From Streptomyces sp. NBC_01439 (lineage in GTDB: Bacteria; Actinomycetota; Actinomycetes; Streptomycetales; Streptomycetaceae): a stretch of DNA of 64,000 nucleotides. The notes under the pieces were generated by a model. It was given only the letters and a program-made list of their open reading frames with translations. It was not told the DNA's origin and did no database searches. Location of the stretch: assembly GCF_036227605.1 (NCBI RefSeq), contig NZ_CP109487.1, positions 5,758,501-5,822,500 of the forward strand. The letters are read 5' to 3'. A program made the translations under genes and the position numbers. Below are positions 37,041-46,415 of this stretch, one piece after another. Every line of letters starts with the position of its first letter. The stretch's first letter is position 1.

Positions 37041-38786
37041 TTACTTGGCGCAGATCGCCTTGTCGGCCTGCGCCCGCTGCACGTCCTCGGGCAGCTGCTG
37101 GGGTACCGGGGCCGCCAGCGGGGCGCCCGGCTGCTGGAAGTCCGGACCCAGCGTCAGCTTCATCGGGGTCTTCGCCGAAGCGTCCGCCGTCCCCACCTTC
37201 AGCGCGGTCGCGGGCAGGCCCATGATGTCCGCCAACGCCCGGGCCTGGTCGGCCTGGTTGGGGGCGTACTCCAGCTGCGTGGCGCCGACCTTCTCGGGCG
37301 CGTTGCCGACGTTGCTGGACTTCTGCACGCCCTTGCTGTTCTGCAGCCAGTTCAGCGTGGTGGAGGCGGAGCCCTTCGGGCCGCCGCCGTTGTAGATGCT
37401 CACCCGTACGTCCGCAGCAGCCGCGCGGGTGCCCTGGAGCTGGGCGTCCTGCTTGGCCTTCGCGTCCGCGTCGGCCGCCTCCTTGGCGGCCTGCTCCTTC
37501 TTCTCGACCTCCGTGAGCGAGACGTCCCCCCGGATCATCTGCAACAGCGGGTCGGCCAGGGCGTGGTCGACGACGACGGTCGCCTTCTTGCCCACCGGTT
37601 CGGCCGGGTTGTCGAGCACCGGCAGGGTGGTGAAGGTGATGTTCTTCGTGTCGATGCCCTTCAACTCGCCCGCCAGATCGGTGAGTTTGCCGATGGACCC
37701 GATCCCCGAGTCCACGCCGAGGGACTTGGTGGCGGCCTCCGCGAGGGAGAGGAACTTCTTGGGGCTGGTCAGCGTCTCCTTCGACTTCATCTCACGCATC
37801 ATGGAACCCAGGAACTGCTGCTGGATCCTGATCCGGTCGAGGTCGCTGTTGTTGCCGAAGCCGTGCCGGGTGCGGACGAAGGCGAGGGCCTGTTCGCCCT
37901 CCAGCCGGTGTTCGCCGGCGTCCAACTTGAGGTGGGAACCCTCCTCGTCGTTGACGGCCTTGTCCAGGCACACCGGTACTCCGCCGACCGCCGTGCTCAG
38001 CGTCTTGACGGCGTTGAAGTCGGCCATCATGAAGTGGTCGACCTCGATGCCGGTGAGTTCCTTGACCGTGCGCATCGTGCAGCCCGCGTCGCGCCCCTCC
38101 TGGCCCAGGCTGGTGTTGAAGCGGGTGCCCTTGGTGGGTGCGATCGTCTTCGTCGATCCGTCCGGCTGTTTCGTCGGGCAGGCCGGGATGTTGGCGATCA
38201 GGTCGCGGGGGATGGAGAGCGCGGTCGCGTTGGTCCGGTCCTTGGAGACGTGGAACAGGATCGTGGTGTCGGCGTGGCCGACGCTGTCCTTGTCCCCGTA
38301 GTTCTCGTTGCCCGCGCCGGTGCGCTTGTCGGTTCCGATGACCAGGATGTTGATGGGCTGGTCCTTCTTGAAACCGCCGGTGCCCGCGCCCGCCACATCG
38401 GTGACGCTGAGGTTGCCGTTCAGGTGGTCGTAGTAGAGGTACCCCGCCACGGCACCGCCGACCAGCAGGAACGCCACCACTCCGCCGGTGATGGCCAGCC
38501 CCTTCTTGCGGCGTCCACCGCCGCCGCCGCCCGCGCCCTTGCGCGAGCGCCCGCCGCGCCGACCGCCGCCGGGGGGCGGGTCGCCGCGACGCGGCCTCGG
38601 CACCCCGGGGGAGGGGGTGGTGGGGGTTGGGGGAGCAGACGGTGATCTGCGGGGTGCGGTGACCTTGGGCCGCGCTTGCGCGGCGGAGTCGGCCAGTCGC
38701 AGTTCGTAGTTGCCGGTGCGGGGATTGAGCACCCACTGGTCGGCGGGGTCGATCTCGTCCGCCCGTCCACGGCTTTGCGCATCCAC
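37041..38786 (-). CDS. LCP phosphotransferase 4, with LytR_C domain
   Basis: 581 residues from the GTG at 38786 (GGAGGA about 11 bases upstream). Arg/Gly/Pro-rich cytoplasmic part (1-90), membrane helix (about 92-115), LCP domain (about 135-400): INILVIGTDKRTG, ADTTILFHVSKDR, LSIPRDLIANIP, VDHFMMADFNAVKTLSTAVGG, LEGEQALAFVRTRHGFGNNSD. A charged helical segment rich in Lys/Ala/Asp (about 425-450) and a LytR_C domain (about 455-560) complete it. It lies 59 bp upstream of LCP3 on the same strand, so the two are probably co-transcribed. Confidence 0.92.
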   Translation of the reverse strand: MDAQSRGRADEIDPADQWVLNPRTGNYELRLADSAAQARPKVTAPRRSPSAPPTPTTPSPGVPRPRRGDPPPGGGRRGGRSRKGAGGGGGGRRKKGLAITGGVVAFLLVGGAVAGYLYYDHLNGNLSVTDVAGAGTGGFKKDQPINILVIGTDKRTGAGNENYGDKDSVGHADTTILFHVSKDRTNATALSIPRDLIANIPACPTKQPDGSTKTIAPTKGTRFNTSLGQEGRDAGCTMRTVKELTGIEVDHFMMADFNAVKTLSTAVGGVPVCLDKAVNDEEGSHLKLDAGEHRLEGEQALAFVRTRHGFGNNSDLDRIRIQQQFLGSMMREMKSKETLTSPKKFLSLAEAATKSLGVDSGIGSIGKLTDLAGELKGIDTKNITFTTLPVLDNPAEPVGKKATVVVDHALADPLLQMIRGDVSLTEVEKKEQAAKEAADADAKAKQDAQLQGTRAAAADVRVSIYNGGGPKGSASTTLNWLQNSKGVQKSSNVGNAPEKVGATQLEYAPNQADQARALADIMGLPATALKVGTADASAKTPMKLTLGPDFQQPGAPLAAPVPQQLPEDVQRAQADKAICAK

Positions 38787-38892
38787 GGTTGCTCGAATCC
38801 TCCGTCGGTGCCTCGCGACGCGCCTCCCCCAGGCGCACGGTCAACGATCCGGCTGCTGGTGCCCGTTTCTGATCCGGCCGGGCACCGGATCG

Positions 38893-38953
38893 CTCACCTT
38901 ATCCGCCCTGTTCGGCGGCAAACCATGCTGGTGACAAATTCCACTCACCTTAT
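38893..38953. promoter_or_regulatory. Repeated CTCACCTTAT motif and GGTGACAAAT box upstream of LCP4
   Basis: CTCACCTTAT occurs at 38893-38902 and again at 38944-38953 (on the coding strand of LCP4: ATAAGGTGAG). Between them GGTGACAAAT begins at about 38931; the same GGTGACAAAT occurs at about 40360, upstream of LCP5. Both positions are 120-150 bp before an LCP start codon. The factor is unknown. Confidence 0.35.
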
Positions 38954-39007
38954 AACGGGGCGAACCGCCCATCCCACTCGGTTCGGTCACCGGCTTTTGG
39001 GATTGCT

Positions 39008-40234
39008 TTACCGGCAGTCGGCGTTGCCCGCAGTGGTTCCCGTAAAGGTAGGGACGGGTGCCTGAGGTGTGATGGTTCCCCCGTCGGTGGAGTCCGTGTT
39101 CGAACCGGCCCCCGTGTCCGACCCCGCGGCCTCCGCCGGACGTGCGGTCGGGGTGGGCTCCGGCGGGGCGACCGTGACCGGCTTGTCCGTCCGCAGCTGT
39201 TGGAACAGCCGCGCCGCATCGGGCTCGACCAGCTCGTCCCGGTTCGGGTCGGGCGAGTACGGCTTGCGGGGCACCGTCAGGAACTTGACCTGATCGGTCG
39301 GTATGTCCCGCATGCCCCGCACGAGTTCGTACAGGCCACGCAGCGAGGCCAGTGCCGGGTCCGTGGTCACCGAGGAGGTCGCCGCGTCCAACAGCGGGTA
39401 CAGCCGCGCCGGATTCAGCAGCACCCCGTTGCTCTGCACCTTCTTGACGAGCGAACCGAGGAACTGCTGCTGCCGGTCCATCCGTTCGGTGTCACTGCCG
39501 TTGCCCAGGCTGTGGCGGGCGCGGACGTATCCCAGCGCCTGCTCGCCCCGCAGGGTCTGGCGTCCGGCGGCCAGCCGCAGCTTGGCCTCGGCATCGTCCA
39601 CCGGCTCCTTGAGGCAGACCTCCACCCCGCCGATGGCATCGACCATCTTCTTGAACCCACTGAAATCGATCACCATGTGATGGTCGACACGGATCCCGGT
39701 CAGCTTCTCAACGGTACGGATCGTGCAGGCGGCCCCGCCCCACTGGAACGCCCAGTTGAACTGCGCGAACCGTTCGACGGTGCGGCTCCCGTCCACCTGC
39801 CGGCACGAGGGGATGTCCGTCATCAGGTCCCGGGGTATCGACACGGCGGTCGCGCTCCTGCGGTCCTGCGGCAAGTGCAGCAGGATCGTGGTGTCCGAGC
39901 GCTCGGTGCCCTTGTCCCGCCCGTACCCGGCGTTGTTCCGGCCGGAGCGCGAGTCCGAGCCGATCAGCAGGATGTTCTGGGCCCCGGTGGCCAGGTGCGC
40001 CGGGCGCTCGCGCTCGTAGCGCCTCAGTTCGGCCGCGGCCGAGGTGTCCTCGGTGATGTTCCCGTCGAGCTTGTTGTAGAGCCACCAGCCGGTGGCCGTA
40101 CCCGCCAGGACCAGGAAGGCCATCCCGAGGCCGACCCAGCGCAGCAGCCGGCGCCGACGCCCGCGGCTGCGCGGGGGCCGCCCCGCACCCCCGGCCGCGT
40201 CGGTGCCGCCCGGTATGTCTGCGCTGTCCGTCAC
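39008..40234 (-). CDS. LCP phosphotransferase 5
   Basis: 408 residues from the GTG at 40234 (GAGGGGA upstream). Short basic N-terminus, membrane helix (about 30-52, LRWVGLGMAFLVLAGTATGW), LCP domain (about 80-345): ILLIGSDSRSGRNN, SDTTILLHLPQDRR, VSIPRDLMTDIP, VDHHMVIDFSGFKKMVDAIGGVEV, LRGEQALGYVRARHSLGNGSD. A Thr/Pro/Ala-rich tail follows with no LytR_C domain. Closely related in layout to LCP4, consistent with local duplication. Separated from LCP4 by 221 bp, which probably carries LCP4's own promoter. Confidence 0.93.
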   Translation of the reverse strand: MTDSADIPGGTDAAGGAGRPPRSRGRRRRLLRWVGLGMAFLVLAGTATGWWLYNKLDGNITEDTSAAAELRRYERERPAHLATGAQNILLIGSDSRSGRNNAGYGRDKGTERSDTTILLHLPQDRRSATAVSIPRDLMTDIPSCRQVDGSRTVERFAQFNWAFQWGGAACTIRTVEKLTGIRVDHHMVIDFSGFKKMVDAIGGVEVCLKEPVDDAEAKLRLAAGRQTLRGEQALGYVRARHSLGNGSDTERMDRQQQFLGSLVKKVQSNGVLLNPARLYPLLDAATSSVTTDPALASLRGLYELVRGMRDIPTDQVKFLTVPRKPYSPDPNRDELVEPDAARLFQQLRTDKPVTVAPPEPTPTARPAEAAGSDTGAGSNTDSTDGGTITPQAPVPTFTGTTAGNADCR

Positions 40235-40419
40235 TGGCGTCCGTCCCCTCGCCGCTACGACTGCGGGCCGTCGGCCGTAAGGGTGAGCACGGCCACTGCC
40301 GATGCTGCCCCCGGGGCGCCGGAGCAGCCCGGGGGCAGGGGCTCGTCAAGGGCCGTTCGGGTGACAAATCGCCCGCACCTGCCCTCCACCAGTGTGGGCG
40401 ACGGGCCTCCGGGCGGCGA

Positions 40420-41169
40420 TCAGACGGTGTGGGTGACGCGCTCGCTCTCGCTGCGCTGCGCCAGCCCGTCCGCCGGGAGTCGGTCCAGGTTCCGGCACAG
40501 CACCACGGACCCGCCCGCGGCCAGCGCGGCGTAGAGTCCGGCCGAGAGCCCGTCCCAGGTGTCGTAGCCGAGCCCGGTCAGCACCCGCGAGCCCTCGCCG
40601 AGGCCGAGCTTCGCCGCGTCCTCGCGGGCGCGGGCCACCAGCGCCGTGTGCGTGAGCTCCTCGCCGCCGACGACCAGCGCCGGGCCATCGGGATCCACCG
40701 GCACGAAGGGCGCGAAGCGGTCTCCCTGCCCCGGCACCTCCACCGCGTAGTCGGCGAACCCGGCCGGCGGCTGCGGGAACCGTCCGCCGAGCGGCCGCAG
40801 CGCGAGCGCGACCCGCTCACCGCCGCACGCCAGGGCCTCCTCCAGGGTGTCCGGCCCGCTGACGACGAGGTCCGCACCGGCCGGGTCCCCGCCCACCTCG
40901 ACGACGACCCCCACGGAGGCGCAGGCGAGCAGCCACACGGCGCTCTGCCAGTGCGCCGGGAGCATCAGCGCGAGCCGGTCCCCGGGCTCGGCCCCCAGGT
41001 CGCCCTGGAGCAGATTGGCGGTCTTGGCCACCCAATTGGCGAAGGTCGCGACGGACAATTCGACGCGTTCGCCGGTGGCATCGTCGTAGAAGGTGACGAG
41101 CGGGCGGCCCGGATCGGCGGCGAGCGCGGATCGCAGCAGGTCGGCAGGGGTGCGGTCAGTGGCGTTCAC
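40420..41169 (-). CDS. TIGR03089-type protein: N-terminal half of an adenylate-forming enzyme
   Basis: 249 residues from the GTG at 41169. It matches the start of AMP-binding (acyl-CoA synthetase/adenylation) domains: FYDDATGERVELSVATFANWVAKTANLL, GDRLALMLPAHWQSAVWLLACASVGVV. It stops before the phosphate-binding loop and the C-terminal lid. This truncated form is a known actinobacterial family (TIGR03089), so it is not a broken gene. It cannot carry out a standard adenylation; a binding role is likely. Divergent from the PGRP amidase gene. Confidence 0.82.
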   Translation of the reverse strand: MNATDRTPADLLRSALAADPGRPLVTFYDDATGERVELSVATFANWVAKTANLLQGDLGAEPGDRLALMLPAHWQSAVWLLACASVGVVVEVGGDPAGADLVVSGPDTLEEALACGGERVALALRPLGGRFPQPPAGFADYAVEVPGQGDRFAPFVPVDPDGPALVVGGEELTHTALVARAREDAAKLGLGEGSRVLTGLGYDTWDGLSAGLYAALAAGGSVVLCRNLDRLPADGLAQRSESERVTHTV

Positions 41170-41308
41170 CCGGCACAGCGTACGCGGGCCCGTCCCTCGT
41201 ACGGGGGCCGTCGGCTCCTCCGTACGGGGTAGGGGTATCCGCGGCGGGCCGGACGGGGCGTCAGTTCTCGGATGGCGCCCGGCGATCCGCGTGCTCACCA
41301 TCCTTTTC

Positions 41309-42694
41309 ATGCGTGGATTCCTTGCTTCCTCGATCGGCGTCGCGACGGCCGCCGTACTGACCCTGCCCCTCGCGCTGCCCACCCCCGCCCTGGCCGAGAC
41401 CGCCCCCGCAACCCCCGCCGGGTCCACCCAATCGCTGCCGCTCGTCCCGCTGGGACCCTCGGCGACGCGGGCGCCCGGAGTCCCCGGAACGAGCGCCTCC
41501 CCGGGCCGCCCCGAGACGCAGGGCCTGACCGCACGCGAGGTGAAGACGTTCTCGCTGGTCGGCGTGGTCTGGGACGACGCGGCCACCGAACTGCACGGCC
41601 GGGTCCAGGTGCGGACCCGCTCCACCCGGACCGCCACCTGGTCGGACTGGCAGGACGTGGAAACCCACAACGGCGAGCACGCCGCCGACCCCGACGCGGC
41701 GGAACGCGGTGCGCGCCCGATCCGCGGCGCCACCGCCCCGCTGTGGGTGGGCGAGTCCGACGCCGTGGAGATCCGCGTCCAGGCCGAATCCGGCGCCCCG
41801 ACCACCCGCGCCCCCTCCCGACTGCCCACGGGCATGCGGATTGAGCTCGTCGACCCGGGCGCGGAACCCCCCGCCACGGGCTCCGACGGCAAGAACACCG
41901 GCCCCGGCGACGGCAAGGGCGAGGTGGCGGTGCCCGCCATGACGATGGAGACGGCGGAGTCCTCCGCGGCGAACGTCCCGCACGCCTCGCTCGGCGCGAA
42001 CGAGATCACCGCACTCGACAAGGCCGACTCCACCGCCGACGCGATCTTCGCGAGCGACGGCGAACTGGCCGCGGCGGCCGCCCCGTACATCGGCCCGCGC
42101 CCGCGGATCGTCACCCGCAAGGGCTGGGGCGCGAACGAGAGCCTGCGCGAGCCCGGCTTCGTCTACACCAGCACGGTCAAGGCGGCCTTCGTCCACCACA
42201 GCGCCTCCGGCAACAACTACGCCTGCAAGGACGCTCCCGCGGTCCTGCGCAGCCTGTACCGCTACCACGTGATCAGCAACGGCTGGCGGGACTTCGGCTA
42301 CAACTTCGCCGTCGACAAGTGCGGCACGGTCTACGAGGGCCGCGCGGGCGGCGTCTCCAAGGCGGTCCTCGGCGCGCACACCATGGGCTTCAACACCAAC
42401 AGCATGGGCGTCGCGGTGCTGGGCACCTTCACCTCCACGACCCCGCCGGCGGCGGTGGTCAACTCGGTCGCCCGCCTCACGGCCTGGAAGCTCGGCCTCT
42501 TCGGCCGGGACCCGCGCGCGAAGACCAACCTGACGTCGGGCGGGGGCAACCGCTACCCCAAGGGCAGGAGCGTGTCGATGAACGTCATCTCCGGCCACCG
42601 GGACGGCTTCGCCACCCAGTGCCCGGGCACGAAGCTCTACGGCAAGCTCGGCGCCGCCCGCACGGCCTCGGCGAAGCTCCAGGGCCGCCCGTAG
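41309..42694 (+). CDS. Secreted peptidoglycan-recognition-type N-acetylmuramoyl-L-alanine amidase
   Basis: 461 residues. Start ATG 41309 gives the signal peptide MRGFLASSIGVATAAVLTLP..ALA (1-28); a GTG at 41291 in frame is an alternative. A beta-rich N-terminal domain (about 70-180, VKTFSLVGVVWDD, TATWSDWQD) precedes a PGRP/amidase-2 domain (about 265-440). Zinc ligands are visible as FVHHSASG (His), the late ISGHRDG (His) and FATQCPGT (Cys), with GYNFAVDKCGTVYEGR between. It cleaves the stem peptide from muramic acid in the wall. Unregulated expression would be lytic; no control element was recognised. Confidence 0.93.
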   Translation: MRGFLASSIGVATAAVLTLPLALPTPALAETAPATPAGSTQSLPLVPLGPSATRAPGVPGTSASPGRPETQGLTAREVKTFSLVGVVWDDAATELHGRVQVRTRSTRTATWSDWQDVETHNGEHAADPDAAERGARPIRGATAPLWVGESDAVEIRVQAESGAPTTRAPSRLPTGMRIELVDPGAEPPATGSDGKNTGPGDGKGEVAVPAMTMETAESSAANVPHASLGANEITALDKADSTADAIFASDGELAAAAAPYIGPRPRIVTRKGWGANESLREPGFVYTSTVKAAFVHHSASGNNYACKDAPAVLRSLYRYHVISNGWRDFGYNFAVDKCGTVYEGRAGGVSKAVLGAHTMGFNTNSMGVAVLGTFTSTTPPAAVVNSVARLTAWKLGLFGRDPRAKTNLTSGGGNRYPKGRSVSMNVISGHRDGFATQCPGTKLYGKLGAARTASAKLQGRP

Positions 42695-42734
42695 CCTCCG
42701 ACGGTCCGCAGGGTTCCTGGGCGCGGCGCCGTTG

Positions 42735-42833
42735 CCGGGGCTCGGCCCCACACCCCCTACGGCGCTCCGCGCGGGGTCCGGGGCGGAGCCCCGGTCTTTC
42801 GGCCGCGCCGGCGTTCGGGGCGGAGCTCCGGGG
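42735..42833. repeat. Dispersed palindromic repeat (third copy)
   Basis: GCGCGGGGTCCGGGGCGGAG then CCCCGG, followed by GCGCCGGCGTTCGGGGCGGA and GCTCCGGGGG, repeats the core of the elements at 8818 and 25588 in a rearranged order. It lies in the 171-bp gap between the PGRP amidase and the DNA glycosylase gene, both on the plus strand. Confidence 0.65.
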
Positions 42834-42865
42834 GAGATGCGGCCGGGCCGGGCTACGCTCGACAC

Positions 42866-43867
42866 ATGGCCGGCCGCTTCGATCCCCTCACCCGCGCCGC
42901 GGTCCGCGGCGGCCGCACCGACGTACCCGCGGGCCGGGGCGCCGCCGCCGGCTCCGGGGCCCGGGAACGCCACTGGATCCCCGACGGCCCCGTAGACCTC
43001 GGCCTCACCCTCGGCCCGCTCCGCCGCGGCCCCGCCGACCCCACCTTCCGCACCACCCCCGACGGCTCGCTCTGGCGCACCGGCCGCACCCCGCAGGGCC
43101 CGGCCACCCTCCGCGTGTCCCGCGCGGGTGAACAGGTGCACGCCGAGGCCTGGGGCCCCGGCGCCGACTGGTTCCTCGAGCAACTGCCCGCACTCCTCGG
43201 GGCGGGCGACGACCCCGCCGCCTTCGTGCCCCGCCACCGCCTCGTGTACGCCAGCCACCGCCGCCGTCCGGGCCTGCGCCTCACCCGCACCGGCCTGGTC
43301 CTCGAATCCCTGATCCCCACGGTCCTGGAGCAGAAGGTCACCGCCGACGAGGCCTACCGCGCCTGGCGCCGCCTGGTCCGGCAGTACGGCGAGCCCGCCC
43401 CGGGCCCGGCCGGCGGACCGGACCTGTACGTCGTGCCCGCGCCGCGCACCTGGGCCGTGGTCCCCTCCTGGGACTGGCACCGGGCCGGGGTCGACGCCAA
43501 GCGTTCCGCCACGATCGTGCGGGCGGCCCGCGTGGCGAACCGCCTGGAGGAAGCGGCCGCGATGGACCTGCCCGAGGCCGTACGGAGGCTGGAGGCCGTA
43601 CCCGGCATCGGCCCGTGGACCTCCGCCGAGACCCTCCAGCGCAGCAACGGCCACCCCGACGCGATCACCACCGGCGACCTCCACCTGCCCGGCATCGTCG
43701 GCTACGCCCTCGCGGGCGACCGCGACGCAGACGACGCCGCCATGCTGGAGCTCCTCGCTCCGTACGCAGGACAGCGCCACCGCGCGGCCCGCCTCGTCCT
43801 CCTCGCGGGCCGCACCCCGCCCCGCCGCGCGCCCCGCATGCCGCGCGGCGACATCGGCCGCTTCTGA
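42866..43867 (+). CDS. DNA-3-methyladenine glycosylase, AlkA/HhH-GPD type
   Basis: 333 residues. The C-terminal two thirds form an HhH-GPD base-excision domain. The helix-hairpin-helix is LEAVPGIGPWTSAETLQ (about 245-261), followed by the catalytic Asp in ITTGDLHLPGIVGYAL (about 272-287). The N-terminal part (about 1-140) is an AlkA-like beta domain. It removes alkylated bases such as 3-methyladenine from DNA. No 4Fe-4S cluster cysteines of the MutY/Nth type are present. It stands alone on the plus strand, convergent with fbiB. Confidence 0.88.
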   Translation: MAGRFDPLTRAAVRGGRTDVPAGRGAAAGSGARERHWIPDGPVDLGLTLGPLRRGPADPTFRTTPDGSLWRTGRTPQGPATLRVSRAGEQVHAEAWGPGADWFLEQLPALLGAGDDPAAFVPRHRLVYASHRRRPGLRLTRTGLVLESLIPTVLEQKVTADEAYRAWRRLVRQYGEPAPGPAGGPDLYVVPAPRTWAVVPSWDWHRAGVDAKRSATIVRAARVANRLEEAAAMDLPEAVRRLEAVPGIGPWTSAETLQRSNGHPDAITTGDLHLPGIVGYALAGDRDADDAAMLELLAPYAGQRHRAARLVLLAGRTPPRRAPRMPRGDIGRF

Positions 43868-44031
43868 GCCCTGCCGTCAGGCGCCCCCGCCGGCCCGCGG
43901 GCCGGACACCCCGGCCGGCGCGGGCTGGCGGGCACGGTGGCGGCGAGGGGCCGGGACCGCCCGGCGCCCGGACGGCGGCCGCGGACCGGGCCCAGCAGGG
44001 CATGGGCGGCCCGGCGGGCCCGCCGCAGGCG

Positions 44032-45330
44032 TCACCGCACCTGGACGAAGTCCGCCGCGGACCGCGCCGGCCGCTCCGCCGGGACCGCCGCCGGGTGCCC
44101 CACGGCCACCGTTCCCATCGGGTCCCACTCCTGCGGCAGCTCCAGCACCTCCCGCACCACGTCCCGGCAGAACATCGTCGAGGACACCCACGCCGACCCC
44201 AGCCGCTCCCCGGCCAGCGCGACCAGCAGGTTCTGTACGCCCGCGCCCATCGCGACCACGAACATCTCCCGCTCCGCCGTGTCCCGCCGGGCGTGCCCGT
44301 AGTGGTGCGCGCCGTCCGTCACCAGACACGGCACCACCAGGTACGGGGCCGCCCGCAGCACCTCCCCGCGCCGCACCCGCTTCGCCACGGACTCCTCGGA
44401 CTTGCCGTCGGAGCGCAGGTCCGCGATCCACGCGTCCCGCATCGCGTCGAGCAGCCGCACCCGGGAGGCTTCGGACTCCAGCAGGACGAACCGCCACGGC
44501 GTCGTGTGGTGGGGGGCCGGGGCCGTCACGGCCGCCGCCACCGCCCGCCGCACCGCGCCCGGGTCCACCGGCTCCGCCGTGAAGGCCCGTACCGTACGGC
44601 GCTGCGTCACGGCTTCCCGTACCGCCTCCGAGGTCCCCAGCCGGAACATGTCGTCGGCCGACGGGCGCACCAGGTCGCGGGCCGAGGAGCCCTCGCCCAG
44701 GACGTGCGCCAGCCCGCGCACGACGGCCACCGGCAGCCCGGCCGCCTTGCCCTTGACCAGGTCACCGGCGGCTGCCAGCTCGTCCGCGGTCGCCACCACC
44801 GTGGCGCTCAGCGGATTGCCGTGCGCGTCCGTGCCGCCGCGCAGGTCGTCCAGGACCCGCACACCGGCCGAGCCGATCGCCACGTCCGTCAGCCCGTTGC
44901 GCCACGGCCGCCCGAAGGTGTCCGTCACGACCACGCCCACGTCCACGGACAGGGTGTCGCGCACGCCGGCGCGGATCGCGGCGGCCGAGCCGTCCGGGTC
45001 CTCGGGGAGGAGCAGCACCGTGCCGGGGGCGGTGTTGGAGGCGTCCACGCCGGCCGCGGCCATCACCAGGCCCTGCCGGTTCTCGACGATCCGCAGCGGA
45101 CCCCGGCGCGCGACGACCCGTACGGTCTCGGCGTCTATCGCGGCCTCGCGCGAGTCGGCCTCCACGATCCGGCCCTCGGCCTTGGAGACGATCTTCGAGG
45201 TGACCAGCAGGACGTCCCCGTCGCGCAGGTCGGGGGCGGCCGTCGTGATCAGCTTCGCCAGGTCGTCGCCCGGCCTGACCTCCGGGATCCCGTCGACGGC
45301 CCGCACCTCGTACGCGGGCGCACGCGTCAC
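44032..45330 (-). CDS. fbiB: Coenzyme F420:L-glutamate ligase fused to a nitroreductase-fold domain
   Basis: 432 residues from GTG, overlapping fbiA by 4 bp. N-terminal CofE domain (about 1-245): [48 protein letters not shown]. It adds gamma-linked glutamates to F420-0. The C-terminal domain (about 255-430) is nitroreductase-like ([40 protein letters not shown]), as in mycobacterial FbiB, which reduces dehydro-F420-0. The fusion is the usual actinobacterial form. Confidence 0.95.
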   Translation of the reverse strand: MTRAPAYEVRAVDGIPEVRPGDDLAKLITTAAPDLRDGDVLLVTSKIVSKAEGRIVEADSREAAIDAETVRVVARRGPLRIVENRQGLVMAAAGVDASNTAPGTVLLLPEDPDGSAAAIRAGVRDTLSVDVGVVVTDTFGRPWRNGLTDVAIGSAGVRVLDDLRGGTDAHGNPLSATVVATADELAAAGDLVKGKAAGLPVAVVRGLAHVLGEGSSARDLVRPSADDMFRLGTSEAVREAVTQRRTVRAFTAEPVDPGAVRRAVAAAVTAPAPHHTTPWRFVLLESEASRVRLLDAMRDAWIADLRSDGKSEESVAKRVRRGEVLRAAPYLVVPCLVTDGAHHYGHARRDTAEREMFVVAMGAGVQNLLVALAGERLGSAWVSSTMFCRDVVREVLELPQEWDPMGTVAVGHPAAVPAERPARSAADFVQVR

Positions 45331-46286
45331 CGGGAGGCCTCCGCCAGCTCCAGCGCGGCGCGGGCCATCTCCGCGGTGGCCTCCACATCGGTCATCATCA
45401 GCGGCACCGCGCGGCAGGTGATCCCGGCGGCCTCGACCTCGGCGACGGCGTCCGCGTCCGAGGTGTCCACGAGCCAGCCGTCCAGCAGCCCGGTCCCGTA
45501 GTGCAGGGCGACCGCGGCGGCGGTGGACTCGACGCCGACCGCGGCGAGCACTTTGTCGGCCATCCCGCGCACGGGCGCGCCACCGACGATGGGGGAGAGG
45601 CCCACGACGGGCGCCGAGGCGGAGGCCACGGCGTCCCGGATGCCGGGGACGGCGAGGATCGTGCCGACCGAGACCACGGGGTTCGACGGCGGGAAGATGA
45701 TCACGTCGGCGGCGGCGATGGCCTCCAGTACGCCCGGGGCGGGCTTGGCCTGCTCGGCGCCCACGGGTACGACGGCTTCGGCGTCCACCGAGGCGCGCAG
45801 CCGGACCCAGTACTCCTGGAAGTGGATGACGCGGCGCTCGCCGGTGCCGGCCTCGGTGATCGCGACGTGGGTCTCGACCCGGTCGTCGGACATAGGCAGC
45901 AGCCGGACGCCGGGCTGCCAGCGGTCGCAGAGGGCCTCGGTGACGGCGCTCAGCGGGTAGCCCGCGCCGAGCATCTGCGTACGCACGATGTGCGTGGCGA
46001 AGTCGCGGTCGCCGAGGCCGAACCAGGTGGGCCCGACCCCGTACGCCGCGAGTTCCTCCTTGACGGTGAAGGACTCGTCGGTGCGACCCCAGCCCTGGTC
46101 CTCGTTGATGCCACCGCCGAGGGTGTACATCACCGTGTCCAGGTCGGGGCAGACCTTGAGCCCGAAGAGGTGAATGTCGTCACCGGTGTTGCCGATGACC
46201 GTGATGTCCGCGTCGGGCACTGCCGACTTGAGTCCGGACAGGAACCGGGCGCCGCCTATACCGCCGGCCAGAACAACAATGCGCAT
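45327..46286 (-). CDS. fbiA: 2-phospho-L-lactate transferase (F420 synthesis)
   Basis: 319 residues from the ATG at 46286. CofD family: [15 protein letters not shown] at the N-terminus, [25 protein letters not shown], and [23 protein letters not shown] near 205-230. It transfers the phospho-lactyl/enolpyruvyl moiety to the deazaflavin Fo, giving (dehydro)F420-0. Upstream spacing is unusual: a perfect 51-bp tandem duplication ends 10 bp before the start, and no classical ribosome site was seen. Co-transcribed with fbiB. Confidence 0.95.
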   Translation of the reverse strand: MRIVVLAGGIGGARFLSGLKSAVPDADITVIGNTGDDIHLFGLKVCPDLDTVMYTLGGGINEDQGWGRTDESFTVKEELAAYGVGPTWFGLGDRDFATHIVRTQMLGAGYPLSAVTEALCDRWQPGVRLLPMSDDRVETHVAITEAGTGERRVIHFQEYWVRLRASVDAEAVVPVGAEQAKPAPGVLEAIAAADVIIFPPSNPVVSVGTILAVPGIRDAVASASAPVVGLSPIVGGAPVRGMADKVLAAVGVESTAAAVALHYGTGLLDGWLVDTSDADAVAEVEAAGITCRAVPLMMTDVEATAEMARAALELAEASR

Positions 46287-46295
46287 GCAGACAGT

Positions 46296-46397
46296 CTGTC
46301 AGCCGGAGGCTGTCGTCGAGGGGTGGTGGTCGGGCGGCGGGTGGGACTGTCAGCCGGAGGCTGTCGTCGAGGGGTGGTGGTCGGGCGGCGGGTGGGA
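46296..46397. repeat. Perfect 51-bp tandem duplication upstream of fbiA
   Basis: Two adjacent identical 51-bp units (46296-46346 and 46347-46397), each starting CTGTCAGCCGGAGGCTGTCG and containing a small hairpin CAGCC-GGA-GGCTG. They make up most of the 129 bp between the cysteine dioxygenase stop and the fbiA start, on the side that must carry any fbiA promoter or leader. Confidence 0.9.
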
Positions 46398-46415
46398 GTG
46401 GCAGGCCGGTCGACG

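Noticed and set aside
43890..43905. Perfect palindrome CCGGCCCGCGGGCCGG between the DNA glycosylase and fbiB genes
   Set aside because: It has no loop for a normal hairpin and no other terminator signal; such GC palindromes arise often in this base composition.
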